This document shows positions 9,388 through 18,819 of a stretch of DNA of 64,000 nt, one piece after another. The notes beneath the pieces are model-generated. The model was not told the DNA's origin. It made no database searches and saw nothing but the letters and a program-made list of their open reading frames with translations. The position numbers and the translations under genes were made by a program. The stretch spans positions 205,282 through 269,281 of the forward strand of contig NZ_LN648873.1 in assembly GCF_000826185.2 (NCBI RefSeq), given 5' to 3'. This DNA is from Microbacterium gorillae. Lineage in GTDB: Bacteria > Actinomycetota > Actinomycetes > Actinomycetales > Microbacteriaceae. How positions within the stretch are numbered: position 1 is the first letter of the stretch; the number at the start of each line of letters is the position of its first letter.

Positions 9388-10717
9388 CGCGCGCGGCGCA
9401 TCGGTCCGGGTCCCCGCCGGATACGATGCGGCCGATGTCGAACGCTTCCACGGGGAGCAGCACCGCTCCGAACGAGACGACTTCGCCCGCGACCGCGCGC
9501 GCGTGCTGCACTCCGCCGCGTGGCGCCGGCTCGCGGCCAAGACGCAGGTGCTCTCGCCGGCGAGCCCCGCGGATTTCGCTCGTAACCGCCTCACGCACTC
9601 GCTCGAGGTTTCCCAGGTGGGTCGGGAGCTGGCGACGAGCCTGCGCCTGAATCCGGACCTGGTGGACACCGCATGCCTCAGCCACGACCTCGGCCACCCG
9701 CCGTTCGGTCACAACGGCGAGCGCGCGCTGAACGACTGGGCGAGCGACATCGGCGGCTTCGAGGGCAACGCGCAGACGCTGCGGATCCTCATCCGGCTGG
9801 AGCCGAAGGTGATGGACGAGGACGGCACCGGGTACGGGCTGAACCTCACCCGCGCGAGCCTGGACGCCACGTGCAAGTACCCGTGGACCGCGGACGCTCC
9901 GCTGCCCGACCCGGGCGGACGGCTGAAGTTCGGTGTGTACCCCGACGATGAGCCGGTGTTCCACTGGATGCGCCAGGGTGCGCCGGGGCGCGTGCGCTGC
10001 ATCGAGGCCGAGGTGATGGACCTCAGCGACGACATCGGGTACTCCGTGCACGACTTCGAGGACGCCGTCATGAACGGCTACCTCAACCCCGCGCGTCTGA
10101 ACGATCCGGCCGAGCATGAGGCGCTGGTGTCGGCGATCCAGACGTGGGTGGGCTACGACTTCTCCCGCGATGAGCTGGATGACGCGCTGTACCGTCTCAC
10201 GCGGTTGCCGCAGTGGTTGCGCAGCTTCGACCACTCCCGCGCCGACCTCGCCCGCCTGAAGAACCTCACCAGCGAGCTCATCGGCCGCTTCGCCCGGGCC
10301 GCCACCACGGCGACCAAGGAGGCGTATCCGGTCGAGTCGATGACGCGCTACCACGCGCACGTGGTGGTCCCGCGGGTGGTGGAGACCGAGGTCGCCGTGC
10401 TGAAGGGCATCATCGGGGCCACCGTGGTGTCCATCGACGGCCGCAAGGAGCTCTACAAGGAGCAGCGTCGGGTGCTCAAGCGCCTGGCCAACGCCCTCTG
10501 GGCCGACGGCGAGCGCGCGCTCGATCCTGTGTTCGCGGCCGACTTCGCGGCCGCCGCCGACGACGCGACCCGGCGCCGCATCGTCGTGGACCAGGTCGCG
10601 AGCCTCACCGACCAGACCGCCGTGGCCTGGCACCGCCGCTTCGTCGGCGATCTCGACCCGGTGGAGATCGGCATCTGGGCACCGGGGATCTCGCAACCCG
10701 CTCTCTGGAGACTGTGA
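9377..10717 (+). CDS. dgt: dGTP triphosphohydrolase-like HD-domain protein
   Basis: 446 residues. HD-superfamily metal ligands are visible in order: RLTHSLEVSQVGREL (first His), CLSHDLGHPPFGHNGE (the HD pair), and a later Asp in LSDDIGYSVHDFED. This enzyme family hydrolyses dNTPs to deoxynucleosides and triphosphate. The GTG start at 9377 lies inside the end of dusB, and the stop shares a base with the dnaG start. Confidence 0.91.
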   Translation: MAADARGASVRVPAGYDAADVERFHGEQHRSERDDFARDRARVLHSAAWRRLAAKTQVLSPASPADFARNRLTHSLEVSQVGRELATSLRLNPDLVDTACLSHDLGHPPFGHNGERALNDWASDIGGFEGNAQTLRILIRLEPKVMDEDGTGYGLNLTRASLDATCKYPWTADAPLPDPGGRLKFGVYPDDEPVFHWMRQGAPGRVRCIEAEVMDLSDDIGYSVHDFEDAVMNGYLNPARLNDPAEHEALVSAIQTWVGYDFSRDELDDALYRLTRLPQWLRSFDHSRADLARLKNLTSELIGRFARAATTATKEAYPVESMTRYHAHVVVPRVVETEVAVLKGIIGATVVSIDGRKELYKEQRRVLKRLANALWADGERALDPVFAADFAAAADDATRRRIVVDQVASLTDQTAVAWHRRFVGDLDPVEIGIWAPGISQPALWRL

Positions 10718-12579
10718 TGCCGCGCATCGCGCAGGCGGACGTCGACGAGGTCAAATCCCGGACGAACATCGCCGACGTGGTGGGCGAGCGGGTCGCATTG
10801 CGATCCGCGGGCGTCGGTTCGATGAAGGGCCTGTGTCCGTTCCACGATGAGAAGAGCCCCAGCTTCCACGTGCGTCCGCAGGTCGGCTTCTACCACTGCT
10901 TCGGCTGTGGCGCCTCCGGGGACGTCTACACGTTCCTGCGCGAGATGGACCATGTCAGCTTCACCGAGGCGGTGGAGCGGTTGGCCGGTCGGATCGGCTT
11001 CACGCTGCACTACGAGGACGGCGGTTCCGCCCCGAACGAGAGCAGTGGGCGGTCGCGGCTGTACGCGGTGAACGCCGCGGCGGCGGAGTGGTTCCGCGAG
11101 CAGCTGATGACACCGGAAGCGGACACCGCGCGACGGTTCCTCGGGTCCCGCGGCTTCGACCCCGGCGCGGCGGCGCATTTCGGCGTCGGCTACGCGCCGC
11201 GCGGGTGGAGCAACATGCTCGACGCTCTGCGCCGGAAGGGCTTCAGCGTCGAAGAGCTGACCGCGGCCGGCGTGGTCTCGCAGGGACAGCGTGGCGTGTA
11301 CGACCGCTTCCGAGGCCGCGTGCTCTGGCCTATCCGCGACGTCACCGGCCAGACCATCGGCTTCGGTGCACGCAAGCTGTACGAGGACGATCAGGGCCCG
11401 AAGTACCTGAACACCCCGGAGACGCCGATCTACAAGAAGGCTCAGGTGCTCTACGGCCTGGACCTCGCCAAGCGCGACATCTCCCGAGGCGACCCGAAGC
11501 GCGTCGTGGTCGTGGAGGGCTACACCGACGTCATGGCCGCGCATCTGGCCGGCGTCACCACCGCGGTCGCGACCTGCGGCACCGCGTTCGGCACGGACCA
11601 CATCACGCTGCTGCGACGGGTGATGGGGGATGAGTCCGCCGCCGGCGAGGTCGTGTTCACCTTCGATCCGGATGCCGCGGGCCAGAAGGCCGCCCTGCGT
11701 GCATTCGCGGACTCCAAGCGGTTCAACGCCCGCACCTACGTTGCGGTGGCGCCCGACGGGCTGGACCCGTGCGATCTGCGCCTGCAGCGCGGCGACGGCG
11801 CGGTCCGGGCGCTGATGGACACCAAGGTGCCGATGTTCGAGTTCGTCATCGACCAGAAGATCGCCGGCTACGACCTGGCCAGCGTCGAAGGTCGCGTCGG
11901 GGCGATCAGAGCAGCCGTGCCGATCGTGGCGGACATCGCCGACGCCCCCACCCGGGCCGGGTACGAGCGTGTGCTCGCGCAGCGCGTCGGCAGCGATCTC
12001 AGTGACGTCCACCGTGCCGTCCAGTCCGCTTTGCACCGCGGCCGGGAGAAGGGGGCCGAACCGACGCGGCACACCGCCCCGGAGCAGCCCGCGCCCACGC
12101 CGGCGCTGCAGTCGGTCACGCTGGCGACTCTGCCGTCCACCCCCGAGGTCCGTAAGGACACTGAGGCGCTCGTCGCGATCCTGCAGTTCGGGCACCTCAT
12201 CGACACGCCGCTGCTGACGCGCGCCGTCGGCGTCCAGCTCACCCACCCCGGCTTGGACGCGGTGCGCGAGGGAATCCGCGCGGTTCCGGAGCGCAGTCGC
12301 CCAGGGTGGGCCATGACCGCGGTCGAGAACGTCCGCGAGCCGTATCGGGTGCTCGCCGGCGAGCTGCTGGCCAGCGAGTTCCACGCCAATTCAGAGACGG
12401 CCGCGAAGAACGTCGCCGCGGAACATGTCAGAAATCTCATCGACCGGGATCTGAAGCGCCAGAAGCACGACCTGGTCGGCGCCCTGCGGCGTGCTACCGC
12501 GGAATCCGAGGAGGGCCGGGCCATCTCCCGGCGCATCGTCGAGCTGGAGATGGAGACGCGACGCCTGCGCGAGGAGTAG
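10717..12579 (+). CDS. dnaG: DNA primase
   Basis: 620 residues, synthesising RNA primers at the replication fork. The N-terminal CHC2 zinc finger is CPFH...CFGC (about residues 40-65). The TOPRIM catalytic core has VVVEGYTDVMA and TFDPDAAG. The C-terminal region (about residue 440 onward) is the variable helicase-interaction part. Start and stop overlap with dgt as TGATG, indicating coupled translation. Confidence 0.95.
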   Translation: MPRIAQADVDEVKSRTNIADVVGERVALRSAGVGSMKGLCPFHDEKSPSFHVRPQVGFYHCFGCGASGDVYTFLREMDHVSFTEAVERLAGRIGFTLHYEDGGSAPNESSGRSRLYAVNAAAAEWFREQLMTPEADTARRFLGSRGFDPGAAAHFGVGYAPRGWSNMLDALRRKGFSVEELTAAGVVSQGQRGVYDRFRGRVLWPIRDVTGQTIGFGARKLYEDDQGPKYLNTPETPIYKKAQVLYGLDLAKRDISRGDPKRVVVVEGYTDVMAAHLAGVTTAVATCGTAFGTDHITLLRRVMGDESAAGEVVFTFDPDAAGQKAALRAFADSKRFNARTYVAVAPDGLDPCDLRLQRGDGAVRALMDTKVPMFEFVIDQKIAGYDLASVEGRVGAIRAAVPIVADIADAPTRAGYERVLAQRVGSDLSDVHRAVQSALHRGREKGAEPTRHTAPEQPAPTPALQSVTLATLPSTPEVRKDTEALVAILQFGHLIDTPLLTRAVGVQLTHPGLDAVREGIRAVPERSRPGWAMTAVENVREPYRVLAGELLASEFHANSETAAKNVAAEHVRNLIDRDLKRQKHDLVGALRRATAESEEGRAISRRIVELEMETRRLREE

Positions 12580-12611
12580 CACCGTCCGCCGGATTCGGCG
12601 ATCATGGAGGC

Positions 12612-13382
12612 ATGGCCAGACGTCGGGATGAGTCCGCTGCCATTCGAGCGGTCGACTTCAGTATCGGGACCTCTGCAGGCGTGCGCGTCGTGGACGGGGT
12701 GTCCTTCGTTCTCGAGCCAGGGAAGGCGCTCGCGTTCTCCGGTGCCACCGGCTCCGGGAAGTCCTCGCTCGCCGCGATTCTGGCCGGTCAGAAGCCGGAC
12801 GGCCTCGCTCCGGTGGGCGGTGAGGCGTGGGTCGGCGGCATCTCGGTGCGCCATCCGGGGCGGGCACGCCGGGAGTGGGTCTACCACACCGGCTATCTGC
12901 CGCAGAGCGCCGGTGCCGTCCTGCCGCCGCGTCTCACGGTCGGCGAGACGATCGCGTATCCGATCACGAGCCGTGATCGTCGCGTGAACCAGCAGGCGCT
13001 GTCCGTGCGCGTCGCGTCGCTCCTGGACGAGATGCACCTTCCGCTGGGGGCGGCCGACAAGTACCCCTACGAGCTGAGCGCCGGAATGCTCCAGCGCGTC
13101 GCCTTCGCGCACGCCGTGGTTCTGGATCCGACCGTGCTGATCGCGGACGAGCCGATGGCCAACCTCGACATCGAGGTCAAGCACGTCGTGTATGACGCCA
13201 TCCGGCGCCGCCAGAAGGCATGGGGGATGGCGGCGCTCCTGGTCACGAACGACCCGGATCTGGCGCGCGAACTGCAGGCGGACACCATGGCGTTGCGCGC
13301 GGGCACGGTCGTCGCGGTCGGCGACCACACCGCGATCCCGCGCCCGCCGGCCACCAGCCCGGTTTCGATCATCGGGTCCTGA
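12612..13382 (+). CDS. ABC transporter ATP-binding protein (orphan)
   Basis: 256 residues. Walker A is GATGSGKSS, the Q-loop is GYLPQSAG, the signature is LSAGMLQRVAFAHA and Walker B is VLIADEPMANLD. It resembles the oligopeptide/nickel transporter ATPases but has no permease or binding protein next to it. Upstream dnaG ends 32 nt before. A GGAGG lies only one base before the ATG, which is too close to be ideal, so the exact start is less certain than the gene. Confidence 0.82.
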   Translation: MARRRDESAAIRAVDFSIGTSAGVRVVDGVSFVLEPGKALAFSGATGSGKSSLAAILAGQKPDGLAPVGGEAWVGGISVRHPGRARREWVYHTGYLPQSAGAVLPPRLTVGETIAYPITSRDRRVNQQALSVRVASLLDEMHLPLGAADKYPYELSAGMLQRVAFAHAVVLDPTVLIADEPMANLDIEVKHVVYDAIRRRQKAWGMAALLVTNDPDLARELQADTMALRAGTVVAVGDHTAIPRPPATSPVSIIGS

Positions 13383-13477
13383 TCGGAAGGCCCCGTCCGG
13401 CACGCCCGGAGGTCGGCCGGTTCGTCTGGGGCATCCGAGATCTGTTAGGCTTTCTCTGTTGCCCGCGAGGGTGATGA

Positions 13478-13550
13478 TCCTCCATAGCTCAATTGGCAGA
13501 GCAGCCGGCTGTTAACCGGCAGGTTCTTGGTTCGAGTCCAAGTGGGGGAG
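13478..13550 (+). tRNA. tRNA-Asn (anticodon GTT)
   Basis: A full cloverleaf can be drawn: acceptor arms TCCTCCA and TGGGGGA, anticodon stem GCCGG/CCGGC around CTGTTAA with GTT at 13511-13513, and a T-loop TTCGAGT. The CCA end is encoded directly after the discriminator G (13551-13553). A strong terminator follows. Confidence 0.96.
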
Positions 13551-13555
13551 CCAGA

Positions 13556-13587
13556 AAGGCCCGAACTTCCGCGGAAGTTCGGGCCTT
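13556..13587 (+). terminator. Rho-independent terminator after tRNA-Asn
   Basis: A perfect 32-nt palindrome with 16-nt arms, core GGCCCGAACTTCCG, followed by TATT. It begins 3 nt after the encoded CCA. Confidence 0.9.
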
Positions 13588-13599
13588 ATTCGTGCTCGT

Positions 13600-13959
13600 T
13601 CACGCGTGCGTCAGCGGTACCGCGGTGGTGATCGAGGCGGTGGGATCGAGAGTCCCGGCGGAGGTGGCACGTTCCTGCGCGGCGAACTCGCGGTGCAGCG
13701 CTCGCTCGTCTCCACGCCACCGGGCGGCCAGCGCGCGGGCCGCCGTGGGAACCAGGGTGCAGGACCCCGGTGCGTCGTGATCGCCGTGACCGGGGGAGGC
13801 GGGAGCGGCGTCGCTCGGGCGTGCTCCGGTCCGGAAGCCGTAGCGGCGTCGCGCCGGCTGGCCACAGGCAGGGCACGGGAGAGCGGCCGCCGCCGGGGCG
13901 CTCTGCCAGGAGTCGAAGCGACCCCCGCACGGGCAGGCGTACTCGATCATCACGGCCAT
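13600..13959 (-). CDS. FmdB-type zinc ribbon protein
   Basis: 119 residues. The N-terminal 40 residues are an FmdB/PSRP-like zinc ribbon: MIEYACPCGGRFD, then a spacer and LPCPACGQPARRRYGFRTG, giving two CxC/CxxC metal-binding pairs. The rest is Ala/Pro-rich and not recognisable. The start overlaps the stop of the upstream MBL hydrolase gene by one base (TGATG), so the pair is coupled. FmdB proteins are often next to amidase genes, and their function is not settled; here the partner is a metallo-beta-lactamase-fold enzyme instead. Confidence 0.78.
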   Translation of the reverse strand: MAVMIEYACPCGGRFDSWQSAPAAAALPCPACGQPARRRYGFRTGARPSDAAPASPGHGDHDAPGSCTLVPTAARALAARWRGDERALHREFAAQERATSAGTLDPTASITTAVPLTHA

Positions 13960-14762
13960 CAGCGACGACCCCGGTATCTGCCGAACCCGCCATGTGCGTC
14001 GATGCTGATCGGGTCGTGCGTCACCCACACCGCGGCATCGTGGGAGTCGCGCAGCTGACGCAGCCGGTCGATCGAGCGGACCGTGTCGGACGTGTTGTGA
14101 TCACCGCCCATCGGAAACCGGTTCTCGAGCGCCGCGGCCAGATGGATGGTGTCGCCGGTGATGAGGATCGTCTCGTCCGCGAGCCGTACCATCAGCCCGT
14201 GGTTGCCGGGGGTGTGGCCGGGAAGCTCCAGGAACACGATGCTCCCGTCGCCGAACAGATCCAGATCGCCGCGGACCGGGTGCCACTCGTGGGACTTCAC
14301 CGCCTGGAAGTCCTCCCAGCGGCAGAACGCGGTGGGGAACGGGTCCGGCCAGAACACGTACTGCAGGTCCGGCGCGCCGATGTAGAACTTGGCGTTCGGG
14401 AACAGCCGCATTCCTCCGGAGTGGTCGAAGTGCGAGTGCGAGATGAGCACGTGCGTCACCTCAGCAGGGTCGAATCCCATCAGCTGGATCTGCGCGTCCA
14501 CCCGCTGTTCGGGCGTGTAGAGCATCTCGAACATGGACGCGAGTTCACCGAACTCCTCCACGGCGCGCCCGGCCGCGGCCGGATCCAGTCCGGTGTCGAA
14601 CAAGACGAGTCCGCGCTCGTGCCGGATGAGAGTGGCGGTGATGGGGGAGAGGACTTGCCCGGAACCGCCGAGCATCACCAACCCGGCGTCGAAGGTCAAC
14701 CGTCCGACATCGAGGGTCCAGATGTCTTCGACGGTCCCGGTGGGCGCGGCGAACTGTGTCAC
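13959..14762 (-). CDS. N-acyl homoserine lactonase-like MBL-fold hydrolase
   Basis: 267 residues with the dinuclear zinc motif SHSHFDHSGGM, further ligands in LPGHTPGNHGLMV and ITGDTIHLA, and a last His in VWVTHDP. This order matches the AHL-lactonase branch of the metallo-beta-lactamase fold. No signal peptide is present. The GTG at 14762 is preceded by AAGGAG six bases upstream, which decides the start over a GTG/ATG up to eight codons earlier. Substrate (quorum-sensing lactone or another lactone) is inferred only. Confidence 0.85.
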   Translation of the reverse strand: MTQFAAPTGTVEDIWTLDVGRLTFDAGLVMLGGSGQVLSPITATLIRHERGLVLFDTGLDPAAAGRAVEEFGELASMFEMLYTPEQRVDAQIQLMGFDPAEVTHVLISHSHFDHSGGMRLFPNAKFYIGAPDLQYVFWPDPFPTAFCRWEDFQAVKSHEWHPVRGDLDLFGDGSIVFLELPGHTPGNHGLMVRLADETILITGDTIHLAAALENRFPMGGDHNTSDTVRSIDRLRQLRDSHDAAVWVTHDPISIDAHGGFGRYRGRR

Positions 14763-15010
14763 GATGTGCTCCTTCACACGACCCACTGGCGGGCCATCTC
14801 GCGTCGTGCCGGATCGTCCCGGCGTTGGGACATCCTGCCAGCAGATGGTCCGCCGCGACCGTCGATTCCGGACCGCGGAAATCTCGGTTCGACCTTCCCG
14901 AATCGCGGTATGCGCGCCACCGGAACACGGTCGGGCGGTACCGCTGAGCGGCGTCCACCCTTGCCGTGCACCGCGTCGGACTTCGCAGAATGAGGGCGGA
15001 GGACTGCCCG

Positions 15011-16120
15011 ATGCTCACGACCCCTGCGAAGCGCCCGTGGTGGCGTGCCCGTCCGTTCCTGCTCGCCGCCGCAGCGGTCGGCGTCCTGGCGATCGGGTTC
15101 GTCGGCGGACTCGTCGGCGGCGCGGCTGCAGGTCGCGGGAATGCGGGTGCGGTCGCGGGATCCTGTGACGCGGTGGAAGTGACGGACCGGGTGCTGCCCA
15201 CGGTCGTCACGGTCTGGGCCAGCGGGGCGGCGGGCAGCGGGAACGGCAGCGGCGCGATCCTGTCCACCGACGGCCTCGTGGTCACCAACGATCATGTGAT
15301 CTCCTCCGCGCTGACCGGGTCCGCGGTCTCGGGTTCGCTCGCAGTCACCCTTGCGGACGGGGAACGCCTCGAGGCCGAGCTGGTCGGGCGCGATCCGCAG
15401 ACCGACCTCGCGGTGCTGCGCGTCAAGCGCGACGGCACACTTCCGGCGATTCGCTTCGGGGCGTCCGGCGAGGTGCGGGTCGGGCAGCCGGTGGTCGCTC
15501 TCGGCGCACCTCTCGGGCGCAGCAACACCGTGACGGCGGGCATCGTGAGCGCCCTGGGTCGCTCGGTGAACCTCCCCACCGGCGACGGCGGCGTGACCGT
15601 CATCACCGGCGCGGTCCAGACGGACGCCGCGATCAACCCCGGCAACTCCGGCGGCGCGCTGGTGGACTGCGCCGGCGCCCTGGTCGGCATCAACACCGCC
15701 ATCACCACCGTCCCGGACGCGAATGGCACGGGAGGCGGCGGCAGCATCGGGATCGGCTACGCCATCCCCGCCGACACCGTGCGTGCGATCACCGACGACC
15801 TGATCGAGAACGGACGCGTGGACCATCCCTCGTTCGGCATGGAGACCGCGACCCTCACGCCGGCGGTGGCGGCGCAGTTCGGCGTCCCGCCGGGGCTCGT
15901 GGTGACCTCCGTGGTCGCCGGCGGCTCGGCCGATGCCGCGGGCGTTCAGGTCGGCGACCTCATCACCCGCTTGGGGGAGCAGGAGCCCCCCACCGTGGTG
16001 TCGCTGGCCTACCTCACCGTGCGATCGGCCCCCGGCGACAGCGTGTCGGTCACGATCGTACGGGACGGAACATCGACGATGACGAAGAAGATCGAACTGC
16101 AGCCGGACCCCACGAAGTGA
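15011..16120 (+). CDS. Trypsin-like serine protease with PDZ domain (HtrA/DegP-like)
   Basis: 369 residues. One transmembrane segment lies at about residues 16-40, then an extracytoplasmic S1C protease domain with the triad His95 (TNDHV), Asp132 (TDLAVLRV) and Ser213 (NPGNSGGAL). A PDZ domain follows from about residue 275, ending in a lysine-rich tail. Such proteases degrade or refold misfolded cell-envelope proteins. GGAGGA seven bases upstream fixes the ATG at 15011 rather than two in-frame ATGs further upstream. The 248 nt between this gene and the divergent lactonase must contain both promoters; I see no clear boxes there. Confidence 0.9.
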   Translation: MLTTPAKRPWWRARPFLLAAAAVGVLAIGFVGGLVGGAAAGRGNAGAVAGSCDAVEVTDRVLPTVVTVWASGAAGSGNGSGAILSTDGLVVTNDHVISSALTGSAVSGSLAVTLADGERLEAELVGRDPQTDLAVLRVKRDGTLPAIRFGASGEVRVGQPVVALGAPLGRSNTVTAGIVSALGRSVNLPTGDGGVTVITGAVQTDAAINPGNSGGALVDCAGALVGINTAITTVPDANGTGGGGSIGIGYAIPADTVRAITDDLIENGRVDHPSFGMETATLTPAVAAQFGVPPGLVVTSVVAGGSADAAGVQVGDLITRLGEQEPPTVVSLAYLTVRSAPGDSVSVTIVRDGTSTMTKKIELQPDPTK

Positions 16121-16153
16121 CCGCATCGCCGCGCCGGACGCCGGCCGTCTCGG

Positions 16154-17103
16154 TCAGGCGGTCAGCAGTGCGGGCGTCTGAGCCTCGACGCTCCGGCCAC
16201 CCAGCGTGACGGTACGGCCGCTCTCGTATGCCGCGAACAGGCGCGGGTCGATGTAGCTGCCGCGGGCGACCGCGATGGTGTTCCCGAGCGCCTCCGCGGT
16301 CTCCCGCACCGCTTCATCACCGGCTTCCGCGGAGTCCGCGGGTCCGATGCGCGCGAAGCATGCCGCTGCGGTCGCCGTGCATGGATCGTCCGGAAATCCT
16401 TCGCCGTGTAGTCGCCGCCCGTCCGCGCGCGTAAGTCGTCATTGATGTCGGATGCCCGGACCGACCGACGCCGCCGTCCGTCCTCCCACGCCAACAGGCG
16501 TCGGCGCGATCCGCCGTCCTGCAGCCGCCGGAGCGTGCGGGCGAGGTCCGGGTCGCTCAAGCGGGATTCCCACGGCACCCCGCTCTTGCCTCGGAAGCGG
16601 AGAGTGATCGAGCGCCCGGACACTTCCACGTGCGACGCCCGCAGCGTGATCAGGCCGACGCTGCCGTGCTCGCGCGCATAGCGTTCGGAGCCGATGCGGA
16701 GATACGCGCTGTCCAGGAGCCGAAAGGCCGCAGCCAGGACATGCTCGCGTCCGTCGTCCGCGGCGCGCAGGTCTCTGGTGACGGTTCGACGGGCGCTCGG
16801 AAGGGTGGCGGCGAGCTCGATCATGCGGTCGAACTTCTGTTCCGCCGCCGCCCGCGTCCAGTCCTCGTGGTAGCGGTACTGCGTGCGGTCGGCCGCGTCG
16901 ACGCCCGTCGCCTGGATGTGGCCGTCCTCGTCCGCGCAGATCCAGACCTGCCGCCAGGCCGGCGGGATCGCGAGCTCGCGGATTCGGCTGAGGTCGATGT
17001 CGTCGGTGATCCGGGTGCCATCGGGGGAGCGGTAGACGAACCCGCGACCGCGTCGAGAGCGGGCTATTCCGGGCTCACCGGATGTCACGGTGCGTGTCGC
17101 CAC
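16154..17103 (-). pseudogene. DNA topoisomerase IB, frameshifted before the active-site tyrosine
   Basis: From the GTG at 17103 (AAGGGG six bases upstream) the frame encodes a poxvirus-type topoisomerase IB: FVYRSPDGTRITD, IPPAWRQVWIC, then the C-terminal catalytic domain up to YTAKDFRT. Near 16378-16380 the frame is lost. The true C terminus continues in another frame and contains the catalytic tyrosine motif NTIAVARGSYIDPRLFAAY and the end VEAQTPALLTA, with its stop at 16154-16156. Adding one base at that point gives DFRTIHATATAAACFARI, close to the family's DFRTWHAT. As given, a protein read without correction lacks the nucleophilic Tyr. A sequencing error is as likely as a real mutation. 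Confidence 0.85.
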
Positions 17104-17236
17104 GATGTCCCCTTCCCCGATGCCGGACGCTGGCCGGTGGATCGATTGTGCTCGCGCCACCGGTACGACATGCCGGAGGGTTTTCTCCACCGCCGGTGCC
17201 GCACCGACGGGTTCGGCACGGGCGGAGAATGGGCTC

Positions 17237-17671
17237 ATGCCCCCGGTCCCCGTCTACTACTACTCGTCGGTGTCGAATCTCACCGGACGATTCGCCGCGG
17301 CGCTCGCGCGGGACGGGCGCGAGGTTCGATCGTTGGCGGACGCCGAGGTGCGCCGCTCTGAACCGGACGGGCCGTGGGTGCTCTTGACGCCGTCGTACAA
17401 AGCGGGCAACCGGGACCAGGTCACACTGCCCGCGCCCGTGCGGGCGTTCCTGCGCTCACCGGTGACCCGGCGTCGCCTGGTGGGCATCATCGGCTCGGGC
17501 AATCGCAACTTCGGTGAGTTCTACCAAGCGGCCGCACGCGAGCTCTCGCGCGCGTCCGGCCGCCCCGTGCTGTTCGAATTCGAGCTGTCCGGGACGCCCG
17601 AGGACCTCGAGCGCTGCGAGGACATCCTCGAGTCCCTCGATGCAGCTCTGGCCGGTCGCGCCGTCACGTGA
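17237..17671 (+). CDS. nrdI: NrdI-like flavodoxin
   Basis: 144 residues, a small FMN protein that helps assemble the manganese cofactor of class Ib ribonucleotide reductase. Family features: VYYYSSVSNLTGRF (phosphate loop), WVLLTPSYKAGN, GIIGSGNRNFGEFYQAA and FEFELSGTPEDLERCEDIL. The usual nrdH, nrdE and nrdF partners are not adjacent. It is divergent from the topoisomerase gene across 133 nt and overlaps the convergent AI-2E transporter gene by 8 nt. Confidence 0.86.
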   Translation: MPPVPVYYYSSVSNLTGRFAAALARDGREVRSLADAEVRRSEPDGPWVLLTPSYKAGNRDQVTLPAPVRAFLRSPVTRRRLVGIIGSGNRNFGEFYQAAARELSRASGRPVLFEFELSGTPEDLERCEDILESLDAALAGRAVT

Positions 17672-18773
17672 GCGCGTCCTGGCGGGGGATCCACACCTCA
17701 CGCACGATGAGCAGGATCGCCGCTGTCACCGGGATGGCGACGAGCGCGCCGAGCAGGCCGAGCAAGGTGCCACCGACGAGGGCTCCGATGATCACCAGTG
17801 AGCCGGGCACGGCGATCGTCCGGCTCATCACGCGCGGCGTGAGCAGGTATGCCTCGAGCTGCATATAGATCAGGTACACGACGGCGAAGATGAGCGCCGC
17901 CGTCGGATCCGAGAAAAGCGCCAGGACGGCCGCCATCACCCCGTACAGGACCGAGCCCACCAGAGGGATGAGGGTGATGCAGAAAGCGAGCACCGCCATC
18001 AGCTGCGGAAAAGGCAGCCGGAGGATCAGGTGCAGCACGAAGACGAAGACCGCGTTGCACAGCGCCAGCAGCGCCATGCCGCTGAGGTATCCGCCGACGG
18101 ACTCCGCGATGCGATCGGCGAGTTCCGCCACTCGGGCGCGACGGCGGGCGGCGATCAGGGTGATCGCCGCGCGCTTGATGGCGGGCAGAGTGGCGACGAA
18201 GTAGAGCGTGAGCACCACGACGATGATCGTGCTGGAGACCACTGACGCGATCGTGATGCCGACCTGCAGTGCGCCACCTGAGATCGCCAGGATGTTGCCC
18301 GGGTCGGTGAGGAAGGACTGCACGTCGGCGACGACGGAGTCGAACCCGTCCCCGAGGTTCTGCTCCAGGAACCGGAACACTTCGGATCGCTGGAAGCCGC
18401 GGATGAGGTCGGGGACGGAGTGAGCGAAATCCGTCAGCTGACCGATCACGGTCGGCAGGACGATCGCGATCACTCCGGCGACGAACAGGATGACCAGACC
18501 GAAGACGATCACGACCGCCCAGCCGCGGGGCACCCCACGCCGTACCAGAGCGCGCACCAACGGCTCCAGCCCGAGGGCCAGGAAGACGGCGAACCCGATC
18601 GAGACCAGCACCGTCGACAGATTCGACAGTGCGATCCCGAGGACCAGTGCGCTCAGGCCGCCGGCGGTGAGCAGGAACCCGATCAGAAAGGGCCGGTCCA
18701 GCCGGGCGGCGGTGCGGACGGGGGATGCTTTCGGCGCGGGAAACGGTCCCGACGCTGTGGGGGTGGGGGACAT
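17664..18773 (-). CDS. AI-2E family transporter (PerM/TqsA type)
   Basis: 369 residues with about eight transmembrane helices in the order typical of the family: two early pairs, a long extracytoplasmic loop (about residues 110-165), then a C-terminal bundle containing LPFPQLMAVLAFCITLIPLV. Members export autoinducer-2 or act as Na+/H+ antiporters; which applies is not visible. The ATG at 18773 gives the normal N terminus, though no Shine-Dalgarno precedes it and an in-frame GTG lies two codons earlier. Confidence 0.85.
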   Translation of the reverse strand: MSPTPTASGPFPAPKASPVRTAARLDRPFLIGFLLTAGGLSALVLGIALSNLSTVLVSIGFAVFLALGLEPLVRALVRRGVPRGWAVVIVFGLVILFVAGVIAIVLPTVIGQLTDFAHSVPDLIRGFQRSEVFRFLEQNLGDGFDSVVADVQSFLTDPGNILAISGGALQVGITIASVVSSTIIVVVLTLYFVATLPAIKRAAITLIAARRRARVAELADRIAESVGGYLSGMALLALCNAVFVFVLHLILRLPFPQLMAVLAFCITLIPLVGSVLYGVMAAVLALFSDPTAALIFAVVYLIYMQLEAYLLTPRVMSRTIAVPGSLVIIGALVGGTLLGLLGALVAIPVTAAILLIVREVWIPRQDALT

Positions 18774-18819
18774 GGCCACATGGTAGCGACGGTATGCACT
18801 GCGCACAGCCCATCACGCA

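Noticed and set aside
9134..12384. Minus-strand open frames of 520 and 643 codons
   Set aside because: Antisense to dusB, dgt and dnaG; no family resemblance.
13478..13600. tRNA-Asn as an integration site
   Set aside because: No duplicated tRNA 3' end or mobile genes follow it; the next sequence is its terminator and ordinary genes.
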